Source: an uncultured Clostridia bacterium
GTDB taxonomy: Bacteria; Bacillota; Clostridia; TANB77; CAG-508
Assembly: GCA_944392945.1 (NCBI GenBank)
Contig: CALXYJ010000005.1
Location: 1-64,000, forward strand
Direction of reading: 5' to 3'
Length of the DNA stretch: 64,000 bases
A model generated the notes under the pieces. That model worked only from the letters and a program-made list of their open reading frames with translations, was not told the origin of the DNA and made no database searches. Shown here piece after piece: positions 37,013 to 45,743 of this stretch. Every line of letters begins with the position of its first letter. Position 1 is the stretch's first letter. Made by a program: the position numbers and the translations under genes.

Positions 37013-37963
37013 CTATTTGTTCTTTTCTTTATTTCTTTTATCTTGTATTTGCTCCATTTCTTTTTCTGTAATTAATGTTACATTATTTTCTTTTGCCCAT
37101 GCAACACATCCCTTAAGCACTGTATTTAAAAATACTCTTGGAACTTTAACCAATTTTTGGCATGCTTCATCAGTAAATTTTACTTCTGGATCTAATCTTG
37201 AAGCAGCATATTTTACAGTATCTAAACTTATTCCTTTGCTTGCAGGTATTGGCTCACATATTGGTCTTTTAAATCTAGTATACCAAAAGTTCTTATTATC
37301 CCTATATCCATAATCTACAGGTACAGAAGGAAAATTTCTATTGTTAACACCATTTATTATTGCATCATAATATCTTGGTTTCATTAATATATGATCAATC
37401 TTTAATATAAAATGAGCTCCAAATTCACTTGTTATACCATTAAAATTATGATATGGTGGTTTGTATTCATCTTGTACTGTATCATTTTGAGCATTATCTA
37501 ATTCTTTTACCCAGGTACATTCAAAAACTTGAAAAGCCTCTTGTACTATTTTTGGATATTTTTCATTTGGATTTTCTAATGCTCTTTTACCATCAACTAG
37601 TGTAAATATTGTATCCTTCATTTTTTCTTCTGTTGTTTCTCCAGGATATCCTAATCTTACAGCTTCTTTAAAATATTTTCTTTTATCTGTTATAAAATTT
37701 ATTGAACACTTTCCTGTTCTTAAAATATTTTTAGCTGTATTAGAACTATTTCTGCAACATAAAACCATAGCATAATATTCTTTACCAGCTATATAATATG
37801 GAAAACATAGTGAATATGATCCTAAATTTGTTTGTCCATTTTCGCTTAATGTTCCTATCTCTGTTGTAGGCATAGGGAAAAAACTTGATGTTTGATAAAA
37901 ATTATCTACAATTCTTAAGTCTCTAAAACCATTCATCTCTTCTAATTTCTTTGGTTCTTCCAT
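37013..37963 (-). CDS. flavin-reductase-like protein with PCP_red-like tail
   Basis: This 316-aa protein has an N-terminal split-barrel flavin reductase-like domain (about 35-220), with NLGSYSLCFPYYIAGKEYYA and CRNSSNTAKNILRTGKCSIN, the usual flavin-binding region. Its C-terminal 60 residues (DEACQKLVKVPRVFLNTVLK then GCVAWAKENNVTLITEKEM) look like the small PCP_red domain found at the end of some oxidoreductases. It would bind FMN in the cytoplasm. The substrate is unknown. It is a single-gene transcript with a GAAAGGAAG site. Confidence 0.65.
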   Translation of the reverse strand: MEEPKKLEEMNGFRDLRIVDNFYQTSSFFPMPTTEIGTLSENGQTNLGSYSLCFPYYIAGKEYYAMVLCCRNSSNTAKNILRTGKCSINFITDKRKYFKEAVRLGYPGETTEEKMKDTIFTLVDGKRALENPNEKYPKIVQEAFQVFECTWVKELDNAQNDTVQDEYKPPYHNFNGITSEFGAHFILKIDHILMKPRYYDAIINGVNNRNFPSVPVDYGYRDNKNFWYTRFKRPICEPIPASKGISLDTVKYAASRLDPEVKFTDEACQKLVKVPRVFLNTVLKGCVAWAKENNVTLITEKEMEQIQDKRNKEKNK

Positions 37964-38044
37964 ACTATTACTTCCTTTCTCTTTAGTTAATACATATACA
38001 AAATATCACAACTTTTATATTTTTTCAATAATTATTAATACAAA

Positions 38045-38072
38045 AACCCCTAACTCAAACAAGTTAGGGGTT
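38045..38072. terminator. terminator after hsp20
   Basis: AACCCCTAAC (38045-38054) pairs with GTTAGGGGTT (38063-38072). It lies 8 bp past the hsp20 stop. Confidence 0.85.
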
Positions 38073-38079
38073 AAAATTA

Positions 38080-38496
38080 TTATTCAATATCTATATATTT
38101 TTTATCTGGAAGTTCTTTTGTTTCATCTTTTTTATTTATCTCTAATGTTAGTGTACCATTTTTAAATTTTGCTTTTATATCTTCGTCTTTTACATTATCT
38201 CCTACATAAAAACTTCTTGAACATTCGCCGATATATCTTTCTTTACGTACATATTTACCTTCTTCTTTATCTGATTCATCTTTGTTTACACTTGCATGTA
38301 CTGTTAAGTATCCATCTTGGATTTCTATTTTTATATCATCTTTCTCATATCCAGGTAAATCCATATCAATTACATATTTATCTTTTTTCTCCTTGATATC
38401 TGTTTTCATTACCTTACTTTCTGTTCCTGTAAAAAATGGATCTCTAAACATATCCTCAAATAAATCAAAATCATTTCTTCTTGGTATCATCATCAT
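38080..38496 (-). CDS. hsp20: Hsp20/alpha-crystallin small heat-shock protein
   Basis: This 138-aa chaperone has an N-terminal MMMIPRRNDFDLFEDMFRDP arm and an alpha-crystallin domain (about 33-128). Typical elements are YVIDMDLPGYEKDDIKIEIQ, ERYIGECSRSFYVGD and the A.F.NG.L.L motif as AKFKNGTLTLEI. It holds unfolding proteins in a refoldable state. Transcription is probably repressed by HrcA through the CIRCE element at 38607-38633, which covers the -35 box. AAGGAGAGG precedes the start. Confidence 0.95.
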   Translation of the reverse strand: MMMIPRRNDFDLFEDMFRDPFFTGTESKVMKTDIKEKKDKYVIDMDLPGYEKDDIKIEIQDGYLTVHASVNKDESDKEEGKYVRKERYIGECSRSFYVGDNVKDEDIKAKFKNGTLTLEINKKDETKELPDKKYIDIE

Positions 38497-38591
38497 AATA
38501 ATCCTCTCCTTTTAATTATTATTTTTATGTGTTGACACCTTTATTCTTAGGTAGCACATATTGTAAAAGTCTTTTAACTTTTTACAAGTAT

Positions 38592-38619
38592 ATTATATAT
38601 CCGTTTTTAGCAATGTCAA
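38592..38619 (-). promoter_or_regulatory. hsp20 promoter
   Basis: On the - strand TTGACA (38614-38619), 16 bases, TATAAT (38592-38597). The transcript would start about 90 bases before the ATG. Confidence 0.75.
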
Positions 38620-38633
38620 TAGAAGAGTGCTAA
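38607..38633. promoter_or_regulatory. CIRCE (HrcA) operator
   Basis: TTAGCAATG, nine bases, GAGTGCTAA. This matches the CIRCE consensus TTAGCACTC-N9-GAGTGCTAA at 16 of 18 positions. It overlaps the -35 box of the hsp20 promoter, the normal place for HrcA repression. Confidence 0.85.
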
Positions 38634-38755
38634 AATTCACAAAACTTTCACATTTCTATTTTTCTTTATATTAACATAATTTTATATACTTTGTTGATTT
38701 TTTAGCATTTTGATGATATAAATAATACATAGCTTATATAAAGGAGATTTCATTT

Positions 38756-39490
38756 ATGCAACTCAAGGTTTTTATTAATTTAGATGAGCCTCTTGTTTTA
38801 CCAATAAATTATAATCATATTTTGCAGGGAATTATCTATAACTCCGCAACTGGAACAAATAGATTTTTTACTAAACAGTTACATGATAAAGGATTTGAAA
38901 ATTCAATCAATTTGAATGATAAATTTAAATTATTTTCTTTTAGTAAAATAATCGGTAAATATAAAGTAATTTCTAAAAATATACATTTTTTTAATAAAAT
39001 ATTTTTTGAAATTAGAAGTATTGATGCTTATTTTATTCATATTATTTATGAAAGTTTTTTAAAAAATGGTATAAAATTTAAAGATAGGATTTTTAAACCT
39101 ATCTTAAAAATTGAAGATAAGGTAATTACCGATAATAGTATATATATTCAAACACTATCTCCAATTGTTGCTATTTTAAAAAGTGATGACAAAAAGACTC
39201 ATTATTTAACACCTCTTGATAATGAATATATTCAATATTTAAATAATAATTTTAATAAAAAATATCAAAGTTATTATAATAACTATCCTAACACTGATTT
39301 AGAAATTGTTATCGCAGATGTAAGTTACAAAGATAAATGTGTTACTAAATTTAAGGGAATATATATTAATGCTTGGAATGGGAAATTTTATATTAATTCT
39401 TCACCAGAATGCTTAACTTTTATTTATAATGTTGGGCTTGGATGCAGAAATTCTCAAGGATTTGGTCTTTTTAATATTATAGAAGAATAG
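38756..39490 (+). CDS. cas6: CRISPR pre-crRNA endoribonuclease Cas6
   Basis: This 244-aa RAMP-fold protein starts MQLKVFINLDEPLVLPINYN, the ferredoxin-like first strand of Cas6. It ends with the Gly-rich loop GLGCRNSQGFGLFNII that defines the family. His28 or His in YNHI near residue 22 is a candidate catalytic residue. Cas6 cuts CRISPR transcripts inside the repeat to make crRNAs. It is on the + strand and converges with the effector operon, separated by a terminator. Its own AAAGGAG site and upstream spacer suggest independent expression. No CRISPR array is in the window. Confidence 0.85.
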   Translation: MQLKVFINLDEPLVLPINYNHILQGIIYNSATGTNRFFTKQLHDKGFENSINLNDKFKLFSFSKIIGKYKVISKNIHFFNKIFFEIRSIDAYFIHIIYESFLKNGIKFKDRIFKPILKIEDKVITDNSIYIQTLSPIVAILKSDDKKTHYLTPLDNEYIQYLNNNFNKKYQSYYNNYPNTDLEIVIADVSYKDKCVTKFKGIYINAWNGKFYINSSPECLTFIYNVGLGCRNSQGFGLFNIIEE

Positions 39491-39697
39491 TTTTTTTAAA
39501 TGTTGCATTTTCTATTACTGAGTCTGAAACAGTTCTATATGTAGCATTTTATTATTAGAATCCTAAATCTTATATTACTTATTAAAGTTTTGAAACGATA
39601 CATCAACTGTTAATACTGTCGCTTCGTATTTATTTTATTTCTTAGGTTTAAATATTAAGTATTTCTACATTACTTATATAAGTTAAAAGTACAAAAA

Positions 39698-39730
39698 ATA
39701 ACACTTCAAACTCATGTTTTGAAGTGTTAT
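39698..39730. terminator. bidirectional terminator between cas6 and effector operon
   Basis: A perfect 13-bp stem, ATAACACTTCAAA and TTTGAAGTGTTAT, separates the two converging units. Confidence 0.85.
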
Positions 39731-39736
39731 TTTATA

Positions 39737-41809
39737 TTAAATCTTTTTATATTTTGGCAATCTTAAACCACTAATTTTAACATCTTTTCCATTCCTATTA
39801 ATTACTCTTTTTTGTCGTTCATTCAATCCTTCTATTCCAAGTGGCTTTTCAGATCCCTCACTAATTTTAGGCAATACCATTAAAATATATGGATCACGTA
39901 ATTTATTACTTTTATTGTCCATAAACCAGAAATGCCCTGCTAAAGTTGCTTGTCCTCTAACCATGTGAGTAGATAAAGGATATGTGATCTTGCATTCAGG
40001 ATAATTTACAGACATATAATTGAAATTATATATTCTAAGTGCATCTTTCATTGTTTCTATATTCGTATTTTCTTTAAATTGCTCATTAATTACTATTTCA
40101 TTATCCCTTAATTCGTAATCTTTCATTTCATAAGAAAAACCATTGTCTTCAATATTAAATTTTCTAATTTTTACATTCTCAACATGTAATTTTACACTAC
40201 CATATCCTAAAGGTTTTGCTCTTCCAATTTTATGGCATAAATCATAATATGGCTTTCCATTAATTTTAATATCACTCTCATAATCCATATTAATAACAGA
40301 AATTAATTTATCTAAATATTTTTTATTCATATTTTCAAAATATATTTTAAATTTAAAGGTACACCCTTCCTTTATTGGGGTTATTCTACAATTTCTAACA
40401 GTTTCTTCTATACCAATAGGAGAAGGGTCTGGTTTATGATGCCAATAATTTTTTCTTCCTCTAATATAAATTTCATCTATTGTAGTTCTCGGTCTATTTT
40501 TGCTAAATAGAAAATCATAATTCCAATCAACATTATCTTTCATATTTAGCAAATCTCTATTTGTTAAATAAAGAGCATAAAATGCGGAATTTGCTATATG
40601 AGGAATTGCTAATTCTTGTATAAGTCTTTTATTTGAATATGGATTTTCATTTCCAATATATATTGCATCAGAAAATCTTAGTTTGCTTCCTAATGCACTG
40701 TCATTAGATATAAAACCAAAAATTGCACAAGTAGGACATAAATTAGCTTTATCAACACAAGGAATATATGATTCACTAATATTCCCTGTTACATTTAAAA
40801 GTTCTGATATTGTTCTATGATAAGCTTCTTTACCTATAGCTGATAATGACAAATAAGTTCCTTTCTCTTTATCTATTTTATCACTATACCAAACTGGCAA
40901 TTGTGTTAATTGTTCAAAATCATATCCACAATACCATACTTTTTCATTTACATTTGCTTTATTAAATGCTAGATCATTATATACATCATATATTTCCTTC
41001 AACTTCTTTACACTTTCATTTAGATTATTTGCTTTTACTTCCTTGTTAACCTTTACAAAAATACCATCATGTATATTTCTTTCAACTTTCTTTCCACCAG
41101 TTTCGCCAATAAATAAGATTCCTGTTTTTAATCCTTTATTGCTTATTTCTTTTACTCCTGTCTGTTTATCCATAGAGATAAAACTTACTCTATCTCCTGT
41201 TTTTAAATCTTTTTTTATATCTTTTGGCAATACATTTTGATTTTCTCCATATGTAATCTGATTTTTATCATTTACCATATAAACTGCCTCTTTATTTTTT
41301 ATAGAAGGAGATGCAGGTGGCATATTTTTTCCATGTCTTGTTGTATGAAGAGAATATCTTGTAGCTTCATATAAATGCCAATTTCCATCTTTGTCTTTTT
41401 CTAAAATTCCTGGTTTTTTAATTTCCGGTGTTCTAGATATAAAACTTTTATCTATATTAATCGTTGATAAGCAAGAATCAGTAAATGTTTCAAAATCACT
41501 TCTTATCATTCCTCTTAATTCACTTCCTGGAATTACTGGTGAAATTATATTGGTTCCCGGAATATTTTCATCATAACTAAAAAATATATATTCTGGACAA
41601 ACTCCATTTGGAATCGTCTTTTCTTTTATTTTATCAGGTCTTGTATCTGGAATCATCGTTTCTGTTTTAGTTGTTAGTGTACATTCTATATAGCCTGTCA
41701 AATCTCCACTATATTCATCTTTATCTTTTCTTTTACAACCATTTTTATTTAAACTTATAAAATTATATGGATTTATATAACTTTCACTATTATCTATATT
41801 ATTAGCCAT
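39737..41809 (-). CDS. Cas7-type RAMP with insertion (TIGR03986-like)
   Basis: This 690-aa protein matches the large RAMP proteins annotated TIGR03986, called Cas7-insertion in the type III-D variant. It has the N-terminal ESYINPYNFISL, IPGSELRGMIRSDFE as RAMP loop (about 90), and an inserted middle region of roughly 200 residues. A Cys knuckle LCPTCAIFGF (about 350) and the Gly-rich GRAKPLGYGSVKL near 545 follow. It would form part of the crRNA-bound backbone. It is the last gene of the effector operon. The ATG at 41809 follows AGGTG by 6 bases. The specific role in this complex is inferred from layout. Confidence 0.75.
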   Translation of the reverse strand: MANNIDNSESYINPYNFISLNKNGCKRKDKDEYSGDLTGYIECTLTTKTETMIPDTRPDKIKEKTIPNGVCPEYIFFSYDENIPGTNIISPVIPGSELRGMIRSDFETFTDSCLSTINIDKSFISRTPEIKKPGILEKDKDGNWHLYEATRYSLHTTRHGKNMPPASPSIKNKEAVYMVNDKNQITYGENQNVLPKDIKKDLKTGDRVSFISMDKQTGVKEISNKGLKTGILFIGETGGKKVERNIHDGIFVKVNKEVKANNLNESVKKLKEIYDVYNDLAFNKANVNEKVWYCGYDFEQLTQLPVWYSDKIDKEKGTYLSLSAIGKEAYHRTISELLNVTGNISESYIPCVDKANLCPTCAIFGFISNDSALGSKLRFSDAIYIGNENPYSNKRLIQELAIPHIANSAFYALYLTNRDLLNMKDNVDWNYDFLFSKNRPRTTIDEIYIRGRKNYWHHKPDPSPIGIEETVRNCRITPIKEGCTFKFKIYFENMNKKYLDKLISVINMDYESDIKINGKPYYDLCHKIGRAKPLGYGSVKLHVENVKIRKFNIEDNGFSYEMKDYELRDNEIVINEQFKENTNIETMKDALRIYNFNYMSVNYPECKITYPLSTHMVRGQATLAGHFWFMDNKSNKLRDPYILMVLPKISEGSEKPLGIEGLNERQKRVINRNGKDVKISGLRLPKYKKI

Positions 41810-41818
41810 TAACTTCAC

Positions 41819-42292
41819 CTACCTTTTTATATCTACCAATCTCGCTTTTTCTATAATAACTTGATCATTAGAATCTATTCCAAAATAATTTTTAACAACT
41901 AATCTTAAACCTTTTTTTACATCTTCTTCATTAATTTTAAATGGAATATCAATTTCTCCACCAGATTGTTTTATAGTTGTAAAATTATCATTAGTTCTAA
42001 CAATTTTATTACCAGAAATAAACATCTCTTCCTCAAAAGTTCCAATATTTTCACCATTATCATCTATTACGAAGAATTCAAATTCTCCTGTTTCTTCATT
42101 TAATACAAATCTTATTTCTTTATCCTTGTTAAAAATTCTTATTTGTATTAACAGTTTATAATTAACAGATCTATTAAATAGTATTTTTCCATCTTTATAT
42201 ATTCCCACACAAACTTTGTTATAAAAATATGCCAATATATATGAATCTACCATATTATACTCTTTTATTTTTTCTAGAATTTTCTCTTCCAC
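41819..42292 (-). CDS. Csx19-like CRISPR subunit
   Basis: This 157-aa protein resembles Csx19 (TIGR03984), a small accessory subunit of type III-D complexes. Seen are SYILAYFYNKVCVGIYKDGK near the N terminus and LLIQIRIFNKDKEIRFVLNE near residue 48. These fit the family pattern of a short hydrophobic strand, a GxxxDG turn, and an LQELRLF..ExE-type segment. It starts with GTG, 10 bases after AAAGGAGG, and lies 5 bp after the double Cas7 gene. The assignment rests on pattern and position, so it is moderate. Confidence 0.6.
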   Translation of the reverse strand: MEEKILEKIKEYNMVDSYILAYFYNKVCVGIYKDGKILFNRSVNYKLLIQIRIFNKDKEIRFVLNEETGEFEFFVIDDNGENIGTFEEEMFISGNKIVRTNDNFTTIKQSGGEIDIPFKINEEDVKKGLRLVVKNYFGIDSNDQVIIEKARLVDIKR

Positions 42293-42297
42293 TATTT

Positions 42298-43572
42298 TTA
42301 TTCCTCCTTTAGATTTCGTGCAACTTCATACATTTTAAAGATGTAATCATCTAAACTTTTTATATTTTCTTCAGATTTATTTAAATTTATAAATTCATTA
42401 TTAATTTGTATTTTTTTAACCTCTAATATTCCTCTACCAATAGCTGTTTGTCCTCCTACAGCCAAAAGTCCATTAGCAATATCTTTTATAACTAATGCAA
42501 ATAATCCCAAAATATAAGAATTATCCTTTCCATTTAATTCTTTTTTTATTTTTATTGTTAATAATGTTTCTCCATTAAAAACTAATTCTTCATTAAATAA
42601 TGCTGAATCTGCACTTCCTCCAGAAAATCTGTCAATTTTATTTCTTGTTAGTCTAAAGGTTTTATAATTTTCTATTCTAGATTCTTCTATTATAATAGAT
42701 GATGCTCTAGATTCTTTCTCGTCAGCATATCCAAACCATTCATCAATATTATATTTATAATTTTTTTCTTCTAATCTAGAATTATAATAACTTACTTGTC
42801 TTCTTAAAACACCATTCCAAGATGTACCTGGAATTACCGGAACCTCATTAGATCTTATTGTTCTATAATCTACATCATCTGCTTTTGCACTATATGAACG
42901 TATATTAAGTCCTCCTAATTGTTTTAATGAAACTTTTATTGTATCATATTTTTCATTTATATTTTTTGTTTTAAATTCATATTTTTCATATTCATTACAA
43001 TTAAATTTATTAAAATCCACAAGCTCTGGTAAATTCTTTTGATTAAATTCTTTTTTGTAACATTCAATTATATGTATCTTTCCAAAACCTCTTGTAGATT
43101 TTGATCCTATTAAAATATTTCCAGCATTTATATTAACAAAAATTTTATCCATTATTTCTTTCATTTTATCTTGATCATCATTATCTCTTATTGTTATTTC
43201 TACTCTAAATTCAAATTCAGCACCAGCCTCTAATATTTCTACATTATATTTGGCACCATCAACAGTAACCTTATCAATATCTACTTTTATACCATCTCTT
43301 ATTGATATTCCTGAGCTTTTAACCAATTCTGCATCAGAAATAAAATAGGGGCTTAACATACTATCTGAGTTTCTAGATGGTATAAATATTTTTTGTTCAT
43401 CTTTATCTAAATAGTGTAACATTACACCAGCTAAACTAGTTGCAGGAATAAATGGTTTGCCTTCTGAATCTCTTAGGATATCATTATCTGTTATTTCTTC
43501 TATACCATTTCCTATAGAAAGAGGTGAATCTGTTTTTAGTTTTATAAAATAATATACTTTTTCTTTTATCAT
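42298..43572 (-). CDS. double Cas7 subunit (Cas7-2x)
   Basis: This 424-aa protein contains two Cas7/Csm3-type RAMP domains. Domain 1 (about 1-200) has SIGNGIEEITDNDI with Asp29/Asp31 at the place of the Csm3 target-cleaving Asp, then PFIPATSLAGVM and GSKSTRGFGKIHI. Domain 2 (about 215-415) has AKADDVDYRTIR, PVIPGTSWNGVLRR and GGQTAIGRGILEV. Both acidic sites are kept, so it could cleave target RNA at two places. Start at ATG 43572 is chosen: GAAAGGGG lies 10 bases upstream, and the preceding gene ends 2 bp away. Confidence 0.8.
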   Translation of the reverse strand: MIKEKVYYFIKLKTDSPLSIGNGIEEITDNDILRDSEGKPFIPATSLAGVMLHYLDKDEQKIFIPSRNSDSMLSPYFISDAELVKSSGISIRDGIKVDIDKVTVDGAKYNVEILEAGAEFEFRVEITIRDNDDQDKMKEIMDKIFVNINAGNILIGSKSTRGFGKIHIIECYKKEFNQKNLPELVDFNKFNCNEYEKYEFKTKNINEKYDTIKVSLKQLGGLNIRSYSAKADDVDYRTIRSNEVPVIPGTSWNGVLRRQVSYYNSRLEEKNYKYNIDEWFGYADEKESRASSIIIEESRIENYKTFRLTRNKIDRFSGGSADSALFNEELVFNGETLLTIKIKKELNGKDNSYILGLFALVIKDIANGLLAVGGQTAIGRGILEVKKIQINNEFINLNKSEENIKSLDDYIFKMYEVARNLKEE

Positions 43573-43574
43573 TT

Positions 43575-45743
43575 TTATTTTTCCCCTTTCAATCTTATTT
43601 GAATTAAGCATTGTTTTATATATTCCTTTGTAAATTTTTCTAAATCTTCTTTTGTAATATTAATTTGTGTTCCGTCTGGCAAATTATAGTTACATCTATT
43701 CATTGACTTATTCAAAGTGCTTAAATCTTTTACAGATGGAAGAGCCAACAATTCTACCTGCTTATTTTTTAATATGCTTTTTACTTTATCTAATTTCTTA
43801 TTATTTTTTATTGAATCTACATTAGTATTAAATTCGTCAATTGTCTTAGATTGCTCTAACATAAGCATTACTCTTCCAATTGTAGCATTGGTTAAGTTTT
43901 CTTTTTCTTTTACAATTGTATTTATTGCCTTACCCAATATTTCTTCCATAATAGTTTTTTTGATTGCTTTACTTAATGTATTATAAATATTTTCTCCAAC
44001 TGTAACATTTTCTAGTGTTTCATTTATTTTATCTGTTTGTATTAAATCAGTTTTATTGCTACATTCTTTTAAATCTATTTTTGATTCTTTTTGAGCTAAA
44101 TTCATTATTTTTAAGTTTCCATATCCTTCATTTCTTTTATTTCCAATTACATAACTATCTTTTAAATCTATTCCGGAATTTGCACTAAAAACAAATACTG
44201 TTCCTGCCTTAAATGCCTCCTCTTGTTCTTTTGGAAGATTCCACAAAATATTATAACCTGATATTTTAGTATAATTTATAAATGCCTTTCTAAATACTAT
44301 ATTATTCCCTATAACATTTTTAATTTTTTCTATAAGTTTATTCTTATCAGTAGTAGCTTGTCCATTATTAAATATTATTACATCAGAAGTTAATATAACA
44401 GCAAAATCTTTATAATTTCTTTTTTGCCTATTTATCTTCTCTTCTTTTACCTCTAAAATTCTTAATTTCCCATACTCTGTATTTTTAGATTTTCCAATTC
44501 TTAGTACAGTATTTTGTGTAATATATGGAAGTAACTTTTTTAAGAATTTTACTTTTCCTGTTATGTTTGCTAAAAAGTATTGATTCTTTGCAATCGCACT
44601 ATATTGGTATAATGTTCCTCCATCCGGTCCAGAAACAACATGCCCCATGCTATTGTCTTTTGGCCTTTGATGATGATAATTCTCTGACATTAATACATCT
44701 CTTAAATAATCTTTTTCATCTAAAGTTACATATTTATTTGTAATGGTAGATAATTGAATTTTTTCTTCTCCAGAAACATCTATCATTTTATTATAAAACT
44801 CTCCTGATTTATTTTTTACTTTTGCATAGCTAAATGGAATGGGATAAAATTCTGTTTTATTTTTATCAGATATATATGCATTTGAATATCTTACTTTTCC
44901 ATTCAAAAATAAATCTATAAATTCTTCTGGCATATTTTCAAAATCAATATTTTTGTCATCAATATATCTTTTAGCTATATTTCCTAATATATTACTTCCT
45001 GGTATATAATTTTCTGAACTTTCTGAATTTTGCTTCGTAACCATTATTTCTGATTCAGATTTTAAAAATAATTTTAAATTTATTTCCTCTTCTTCGTTAC
45101 ATTCTGTTATTTTTAATATATCAGTTGTTTTGTTTTTTTGATCTATATCTTCTAATTTGCATTTAACTTCTCCAAATCCTCTTGTTCTATTTAATCCAAT
45201 ATGTGAAACTAATTTTACTGCATTTTTAAATAATTCTAATTCTTCGTAAGATCCATCTAATTCTATGTGTGCACAAAAATTATTTTTTCGTTTTATTACC
45301 CTTGTAGCTCTTAAGCTATTCTCTTTATTAGCTCCCGTTTCTTCATCTATTGCAGTTTGAAAACGAGTATATGTATAAACATCTAATACTCTTTGCGTTG
45401 ATAAATATTTTTTAAATTTATTTGGAAGTTTATTAGCCTCTTCGTTTAGTTCATCATAATTTTCTATATATGCATTATCAATTTTTAAATTTCCAGAATA
45501 TTGTTTTCCTTCTTTCCCAAAGATATTATTTATGCATTTTTCCATGCTTTTCTGCTTTTCTCCATCAAACCATTGTACATATTCTTCTGCTTCTTCTCTT
45601 ATTAACCCCTTTAATCTTTTGGCTGGAATATATGGATATCCATGTATATCATAGCATATATCATTATCTATAAGACTACCAAAACTATCACCAGACGATA
45701 TACATAAATCACTTTTTAGGTTTATTAATAATTTATATTCCAT
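43575..45743 (-). CDS. Cas7-Cas5(Csx10)-helical fusion (Cas7-5-11-like)
   Basis: This 722-aa protein joins three parts. Part 1 (about 1-215) is a Cas7 domain, with SSGDSFGSLIDNDI (Asp26/Asp28 at the cleavage-site position), PYIPAKRLKGLIREE and GLNRTRGFGEVKC. Part 2 (about 222-575) is Csx10/Cas5-like, with ESSENYIPGSNILGNIAKRY, FYPIPFSYAK and GNKRNEGYGNLKI. Part 3 (about 590-722) is helical with NATIGRVMLMLEQ and looks like a Cas11/Csm2-type small subunit. The order equals the Cas7-5-11 chain of the Synechocystis III-Dv complex. It overlaps the Cas10 stop by one base. Confidence 0.8.
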   Translation of the reverse strand: MEYKLLINLKSDLCISSGDSFGSLIDNDICYDIHGYPYIPAKRLKGLIREEAEEYVQWFDGEKQKSMEKCINNIFGKEGKQYSGNLKIDNAYIENYDELNEEANKLPNKFKKYLSTQRVLDVYTYTRFQTAIDEETGANKENSLRATRVIKRKNNFCAHIELDGSYEELELFKNAVKLVSHIGLNRTRGFGEVKCKLEDIDQKNKTTDILKITECNEEEEINLKLFLKSESEIMVTKQNSESSENYIPGSNILGNIAKRYIDDKNIDFENMPEEFIDLFLNGKVRYSNAYISDKNKTEFYPIPFSYAKVKNKSGEFYNKMIDVSGEEKIQLSTITNKYVTLDEKDYLRDVLMSENYHHQRPKDNSMGHVVSGPDGGTLYQYSAIAKNQYFLANITGKVKFLKKLLPYITQNTVLRIGKSKNTEYGKLRILEVKEEKINRQKRNYKDFAVILTSDVIIFNNGQATTDKNKLIEKIKNVIGNNIVFRKAFINYTKISGYNILWNLPKEQEEAFKAGTVFVFSANSGIDLKDSYVIGNKRNEGYGNLKIMNLAQKESKIDLKECSNKTDLIQTDKINETLENVTVGENIYNTLSKAIKKTIMEEILGKAINTIVKEKENLTNATIGRVMLMLEQSKTIDEFNTNVDSIKNNKKLDKVKSILKNKQVELLALPSVKDLSTLNKSMNRCNYNLPDGTQINITKEDLEKFTKEYIKQCLIQIRLKGEK

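Noticed and set aside
39491..39736. Possible CRISPR array between cas6 and the effector operon
   Set aside because: The stretch holds only a terminator and AT-rich spacer; no direct repeats of 24-40 bases with even spacing were seen.
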